Source of the DNA: Sulfitobacter sp.
GTDB taxonomy: Bacteria > Pseudomonadota > Alphaproteobacteria > Rhodobacterales > Rhodobacteraceae
Length of the DNA: 9,258 nt
Direction of reading: 5' to 3'
Assembly: GCA_024636395.1 (NCBI GenBank)
Contig: JAGXHD010000228.1
Span: 1 to 9,258 of the forward strand
Shown: in pieces, positions 6,269 through 9,258 of the stretch
Numbering within the stretch: the first letter of the stretch is position 1
How the letters are laid out: every line of letters starts with the position of its first letter
Notes under the pieces: model-generated
Told to the model about the DNA's origin: nothing
The model's database searches: none
The model's input: the letters and a program-made list of their open reading frames with translations, nothing else
Translations under genes and position numbers: made by a program

Positions 6269-6958
6269 CTACCCTAAGGCGTACCCCGTACCCCTTACCG
6301 TGCGGATCGGATCGGCGCCACCTTCAACCGTTAGCGCCTTGCGCAGACGCGCGATGTGCACGTCGACGGTACGTGTATCCACATATACATCGCGCCCCCA
6401 AACCATATCGAGCAATTGATCGCGGCTAAACACGCGACCCTGTTTTTCGAGAAAAGTGACCAGCAGGCGGAATTCCGTCGGGCCAAGTTTGATTTCGCGT
6501 GTTCCGCGAGAGACCCGATGTGTCTGTGCATTGAGCACGATATCGTCAAAGCTCAGGGTATCTCCCGATGCAGCCGGATGCACGCGCCTGAGTTGCGTGC
6601 GCACCCGCGCCATGAGTTCGCGCAGATTGTAGGGCTTGATCACATAGTCGTCCGCGCCCGTATCCAGGCCGCGCACAGCGTCCACTTCCTCGGAGCGCGC
6701 GCTGAGCATGATAACCGGAATATCGCGGGTCTCGGGGCGGGTTTTCACACGGCGGCACACCTCGATCCCCGACAAAAGCGGCATCATCCAGTCCAGAATG
6801 ATCAGATCGGGCGCCGCCTCGTCGATCAGCATCATCGCCTCCTCGCCATTCTGTGCGCGGCGCACGGTGTAACCTTCAGCCTCAAGATTATAGGCCAGCA
6901 CCTCGCGCTGCGCGGGTTCGTCCTCGACGACAAGCACATCCATCTGCGTCACCGACAT
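6269..6958 (-). CDS. phoB: Phosphate regulon response regulator PhoB
   Basis: The 229-residue OmpR/PhoB-type response regulator activates phosphate-starvation genes once phosphorylated by the PhoR kinase, which is not in the window. The receiver domain (about 6-122) shows acidic E12/D13, the phospho-acceptor D56 in LIILDWMMP, S86 in IMLSAR and K108 in VIKPY. The winged-helix DNA-binding domain (about 132-229) has IKLGPTEFRLL, FSRDQLLDMVWG, VDTRTVDVHIARLRKAL and the closing VRGTGYALG. It is the last gene of the minus-strand pst-phoU-phoB run, 6 bp after phoU; its ribosome site (TAGGG) overlaps the phoU stop codon, so translation is probably coupled. ATG 6958 is used; ATG 6943 is a possible alternative five codons in. 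Confidence 0.95.
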   Translation of the reverse strand: MSVTQMDVLVVEDEPAQREVLAYNLEAEGYTVRRAQNGEEAMMLIDEAAPDLIILDWMMPLLSGIEVCRRVKTRPETRDIPVIMLSARSEEVDAVRGLDTGADDYVIKPYNLRELMARVRTQLRRVHPAASGDTLSFDDIVLNAQTHRVSRGTREIKLGPTEFRLLVTFLEKQGRVFSRDQLLDMVWGRDVYVDTRTVDVHIARLRKALTVEGGADPIRTVRGTGYALG

Positions 6959-6964
6959 TGTACC

Positions 6965-7675
6965 CTAGTCCCGTGTGGTCACGGATGTTTCATCCGCTTT
7001 CGGGCGCGCCTCGTCGGGACGCGCGCCGGTGACCAGATAGATCACCTGCTCGGCCATAGAGGTGCAATGATCGCCCATCCGCTCCACATTCTTGGCGATG
7101 AAATGCATGTGCATACAGGCAGTGATGTTTCGCGGGTCCTCCATCATGAAGGTCAGGAATTCGCGGAAAAGCGCATTATACATCTGGTCTAGCTCTTCGT
7201 CGCGCGCGATTACATCCGCCGCCAGTTCCGCGTCCCGCCGGATATAGGCATCGAGCGAATCCTTGAGCATTTCTTCGGCCAGACGCGCCATGCGGCGGAT
7301 CCCGCCTGCACTGTCATTGACCGGTGGCATCTGCGACAGGACACCCGTACGCTTGGCCATATTCTTTGCGTAATCCCCGATCCGCTCCAGATTGCCAGAA
7401 ATTTTCATGACGCTGAGGATCATCCGCAAGTCGATAGCCGTTGGCGCGCGTAGTGCGATCACTCGGGCGGCGTTCTCGTTGATATCCGCTTCCAGAATGT
7501 CGATCTGCTTGTCCGCCTTGCGCACCTGCTCGGCCAGTGGCTCGTCGCGGGTCTCGAGGCTCTTGGCCGCCTGCCGGATCGCATCTTCGACCAGCCCGCC
7601 CATCTTCATGATCTGCGCCTGTACCCTTTCGAGGTCCCGGTCAAAAGCGGAGGCGATGTGATTTTGCTCTTCCAT
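6965..7675 (-). CDS. phoU: Phosphate signalling protein PhoU
   Basis: The 236-residue all-helical cytoplasmic protein links the PstSCAB transporter to PhoR and restrains the Pho response when phosphate is plentiful. It has the duplicated three-helix-bundle structure, each half carrying the metal-binding signature: NLERIGDYAKNMAKR (95-109, E97/D101) and NVERMGDHCTSMAEQ (196-210, E198/D202). Length and order (pstB, phoU, phoB) are standard. ATG 7675 gives the usual N-terminus MEEQNHIASAFDRDL; the frame stays open upstream into pstB but that extension has no homology. Only 4 bp separate it from the pstB stop, and no strong ribosome site stands at the ideal distance, which suggests translational coupling to pstB. 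Confidence 0.95.
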   Translation of the reverse strand: MEEQNHIASAFDRDLERVQAQIMKMGGLVEDAIRQAAKSLETRDEPLAEQVRKADKQIDILEADINENAARVIALRAPTAIDLRMILSVMKISGNLERIGDYAKNMAKRTGVLSQMPPVNDSAGGIRRMARLAEEMLKDSLDAYIRRDAELAADVIARDEELDQMYNALFREFLTFMMEDPRNITACMHMHFIAKNVERMGDHCTSMAEQVIYLVTGARPDEARPKADETSVTTRD

Positions 7676-7679
7676 GGTC

Positions 7680-8477
7680 TTACCCAATCCTTCCGGTGAT
7701 ATAGCTCTCGGTGCTCGGGTCTTCGGGGGTGGTGAAAATCTTGTCCGTGTCGCCAAACTCCACAAGGTTCCCAAGGTGGAAGAACGCTGTGCGCTGGCTC
7801 ACCCGTGCGGCCTGCTGCATCGAGTGGGTCACGATCACGACCGAATAGTTCTGGCGCAGCTCGTCAATCAACTCCTCGACCTGTGCTGTGGCGATGGGAT
7901 CAAGCGCGGAGCAAGGCTCGTCCATCAGCAGCACTTCGGGCTCCGTGGCAACCGCACGTGCGATGCACAGGCGCTGCTGCTGGCCGCCCGAGAGGCCGGT
8001 GCCGGGCGCTTGCAAACGGTCCTTGACCTCATCCCAGATCGCGCCGCGCCGCAGGGCGCGTTCCACAATCTCGTCAAGCTCGCCCTTGTTGCGGGCCAAG
8101 CCGTGGATGCGCGGGCCGTAGGCCACATTGTCGTAAATGGATTTCGGGAAGGGGTTCGGCTTTTGGAAAACCATGCCAACCTTTGCCCGCAATTGCACAG
8201 GATCCACCGCGGGATCATAGACATCCTCCCCATCGATAAGGATGTTCCCCTCGACGCGGCAGATGTCGATCGTGTCGTTCATCCGGTTGATGCAGCGCAG
8301 AAACGTGGATTTTCCGCAACCCGATGGGCCGATAAACGCCGTTACAGTCTTGTCCTCGATCTCGACGTTCACATCCTTTATGGCGTGATTGTCGCCATAA
8401 TAAACCTGTACGTTTTTCGCGGAAATTTTCGACGTATTGGCCACTTGTGCCTCCGGTGTTTGAGTATTGTCTCGCAT
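7680..8477 (-). CDS. pstB: Phosphate ABC transporter ATP-binding protein PstB
   Basis: The 265-residue ATPase drives high-affinity phosphate import through PstC/PstA at the inner membrane. Visible parts are Walker A GPSGCGKS (50-57), the Q-loop at VFQKPNPFP (103-111), signature LSGGQQQR (162-169), Walker B VLLMDE (182-187), the D-loop SALD and the H-loop His218 in VTHSM. VFQKPNPFPKSIYDN is characteristic of PstB. ATG 8477 is chosen because AGGAG (minus strand, bases 8489-8485) lies 7 bases upstream; the frame extends to a TTG at 8504 that would run through the pstA-end repeat and is not credible. It is followed by phoU after 4 bp. Confidence 0.96.
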   Translation of the reverse strand: MRDNTQTPEAQVANTSKISAKNVQVYYGDNHAIKDVNVEIEDKTVTAFIGPSGCGKSTFLRCINRMNDTIDICRVEGNILIDGEDVYDPAVDPVQLRAKVGMVFQKPNPFPKSIYDNVAYGPRIHGLARNKGELDEIVERALRRGAIWDEVKDRLQAPGTGLSGGQQQRLCIARAVATEPEVLLMDEPCSALDPIATAQVEELIDELRQNYSVVIVTHSMQQAARVSQRTAFFHLGNLVEFGDTDKIFTTPEDPSTESYITGRIG

Positions 8478-8489
8478 GTTTCTGCTCCT

Positions 8490-8535
8490 ACCAGCGCCGC
8501 TCAAAGCGGGCCATCACCAGCGCCGCTCAAAGCGG
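8490..8535. repeat. 20-bp direct repeat (26-bp period) at the pstA 3' end
   Basis: The same 20 bases, ACCAGCGCCGCTCAAAGCGG, occur at 8490-8509 and 8516-8535 with a 6-bp spacer. The copy at 8516-8535 encodes the last residues of PstA (RFERRW); the other lies just after the stop, in the gap before pstB. Each copy contains an inverted repeat around TCAAA, strongest at 8521-8537 (CGCCGC/GCGGCG). It looks like a small tandem duplication. Confidence 0.85.
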
Positions 8536-9227
8536 CGACGCAGCATCACGGCGATAAAGTTCATTGTAATCAGGAATACCAGCAAAATGATAATCCCGCC
8601 CCACGCCCGCTCGTAGAAGGCAGGACCGGCCCGCTTGGCCCATTCGTAGATTTGCGCTGGCATCGCCGAATTGGGGCTCAGAAGCGCGCTTCCAACGCTA
8701 TCGGGGCCGTTAGAGGCGATAAAGCCCACCATACCGATCAGAAGCAACGGCGCCGTTTCACCCAGCGCCTGCGCGAGACCGATGATGGTACCTGTGAGAA
8801 TAACGGGCGCTGCGAGTGGCAGCACGTGGTGGAACACGGATTGCATCTTAGACGCACCCACACCGAGCGCGGCATCGCGGATCGACGGCGGCACCGATTT
8901 GAGCGAGGCGCGCGTCGAGATGATGATCGTCGGCAGGGTCATCAGCGTCAGCACGAGCCCCCCCACCAACGGCGCGGAGTTGGGCAGGTGCATGTAATTT
9001 ATGAACACCGCCAGCCCCAGAATACCGAACACGATGGACGGCACCGCGGCGAGGTTAGAGATGTTCACCTCGATGATGTCCGTGATCCAGTTTTTGGGCG
9101 CGAACTCTTCCAGATAGATCGACGCGGCAACACCGATCGGCAGCGCCAGCACCAGCACGACCAGCATCATCGTCAATGAGCCCACCATCGAAACGCCCAT
9201 GCCCGCCGCTTCGGGTCGGGCGTCGGA
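8514..9227 (-). CDS. pstA: Phosphate ABC transporter permease PstA, 5' truncated by contig end
   Basis: These 237 C-terminal residues form an inner-membrane permease subunit that pairs with PstC to form the phosphate channel. Hydrophobic segments are visible at about 14-36, 60-78, 88-104, 140-170 and 208-229. The cytoplasmic EAA loop, which contacts PstB, is SIRDAALGVGASKMQSVFHHVLP (115-137) with its conserved D/AA, G and LP. IYLEEFAPKN (37-46) and NLAAVPSIVFG (58-68) are typical of PstA. The true start is missing: upstream of 9227 the sequence is sequencing adapter, and the ATG at 9242 with its first five codons (MYKRQ) is an artefact. The gene ends in a TGA at 8514-8516 within a duplicated segment, 36 bp before pstB. 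Confidence 0.93.
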   Translation of the reverse strand, partial: SDARPEAAGMGVSMVGSLTMMLVVLVLALPIGVAASIYLEEFAPKNWITDIIEVNISNLAAVPSIVFGILGLAVFINYMHLPNSAPLVGGLVLTLMTLPTIIISTRASLKSVPPSIRDAALGVGASKMQSVFHHVLPLAAPVILTGTIIGLAQALGETAPLLLIGMVGFIASNGPDSVGSALLSPNSAMPAQIYEWAKRAGPAFYERAWGGIIILLVFLITMNFIAVMLRRRFERRW

Positions 9228-9258
9228 CTGTCTCTTATACACATCACCGAGCCCACGA
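9228..9258 (+). other. Nextera/Tn5 mosaic-end adapter contamination, not genomic
   Basis: CTGTCTCTTATACACATC (9228-9245) is identical to 18 of the 19 bases of the Tn5 mosaic end used in tagmentation libraries. Base 9246 is A where the adapter has T, and CCGAGCCCACGA (9247-9258) matches the following index-side adapter sequence. Genomic sequence therefore ends at or near 9227. Confidence 0.97.

Noticed and set aside
6356..7192. A 278-codon plus-strand open frame opposite phoB and phoU
   Set aside because: It is a shadow of two well-conserved genes; its product has no domain signature.
7311..7336. CTGTCAT resembling half of a Pho box
   Set aside because: It lies inside phoU, and the following bases do not give a second half-site at 11-bp spacing. 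The real Pho box should be upstream of the operon start, beyond the window.
8478..8504. N-terminal extension of PstB to a TTG codon at 8504
   Set aside because: The ATG at 8477 has an ideal AGGAG site, and the extension would translate the duplicated pstA end in another frame.
7674..9179. A 501-codon plus-strand open frame opposite pstB and pstA
   Set aside because: It is the antisense shadow of two clearly identified genes in GC-rich DNA and has no recognisable domain, only biased His/Arg/Gln composition.
1..9258. Search for CRISPR arrays, tRNA/rRNA genes, insertion sequences and phage attachment sites
   Set aside because: No regularly spaced repeats, no cloverleaf or rRNA-like sequence, and no transposase or integrase gene were seen on either strand.

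Overview
The window looks like a contig end from an alphaproteobacterium of the Roseobacter group (Rhodobacterales). The reasons are the GC-rich coding sequence, the GlxD/MgsC-like and type III glutamine synthetase-like pair, the pst-phoU-phoB order, and protein sequences of roseobacter character. This lineage call is my judgement from protein character, not a database result.

Layout. (1) 1-1832, + strand: the 3' end of an FMN-dependent glutamate-synthase-like subunit (glxD/mgsC type), then a complete type III glutamine synthetase-like ligase (glnT/gmaS type). Together they resemble the end of a glxBCD-glnT or mgsABC-gmaS operon, which in roseobacters is linked to methylamine use through gamma-glutamylmethylamide and N-methylglutamate. 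(2) 1862-2473, - strand: an XRE/cupin transcription regulator that converges on the ligase gene. (3) 2474-3019: a long, partly very AT-rich intergenic region with inverted repeats, lying between the regulator and a divergent two-gene operon. (4) 3020-6228, + strand: a fused E1 alpha/beta 2-oxoacid dehydrogenase, overlapping by 4 bp a FabD-like acyltransferase that lacks the arginine used to hold malonyl groups. No E2, E3 or acyl carrier protein gene is present. This pair is the least conventional part of the window. (5) 6269-9227, - strand: pstA (5' truncated), pstB, phoU and phoB in transcription order, forming the distal part of a phosphate-uptake and phosphate-sensing operon.

The last 31 bases (9228-9258) are not genomic. 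They match the Nextera/Tn5 mosaic-end sequencing adapter with one mismatch. Any protein read from there begins with the artefactual residues MYKRQ, so pstA must be treated as truncated at 9227.

Working together: the glx/mgs-type enzyme and the ligase probably handle amine nitrogen. PstA/PstB import phosphate, and PhoU and PhoB relay phosphate status to transcription. The E1-acyltransferase pair plausibly makes and transfers an acyl group, but its product and acceptor cannot be read from this window.
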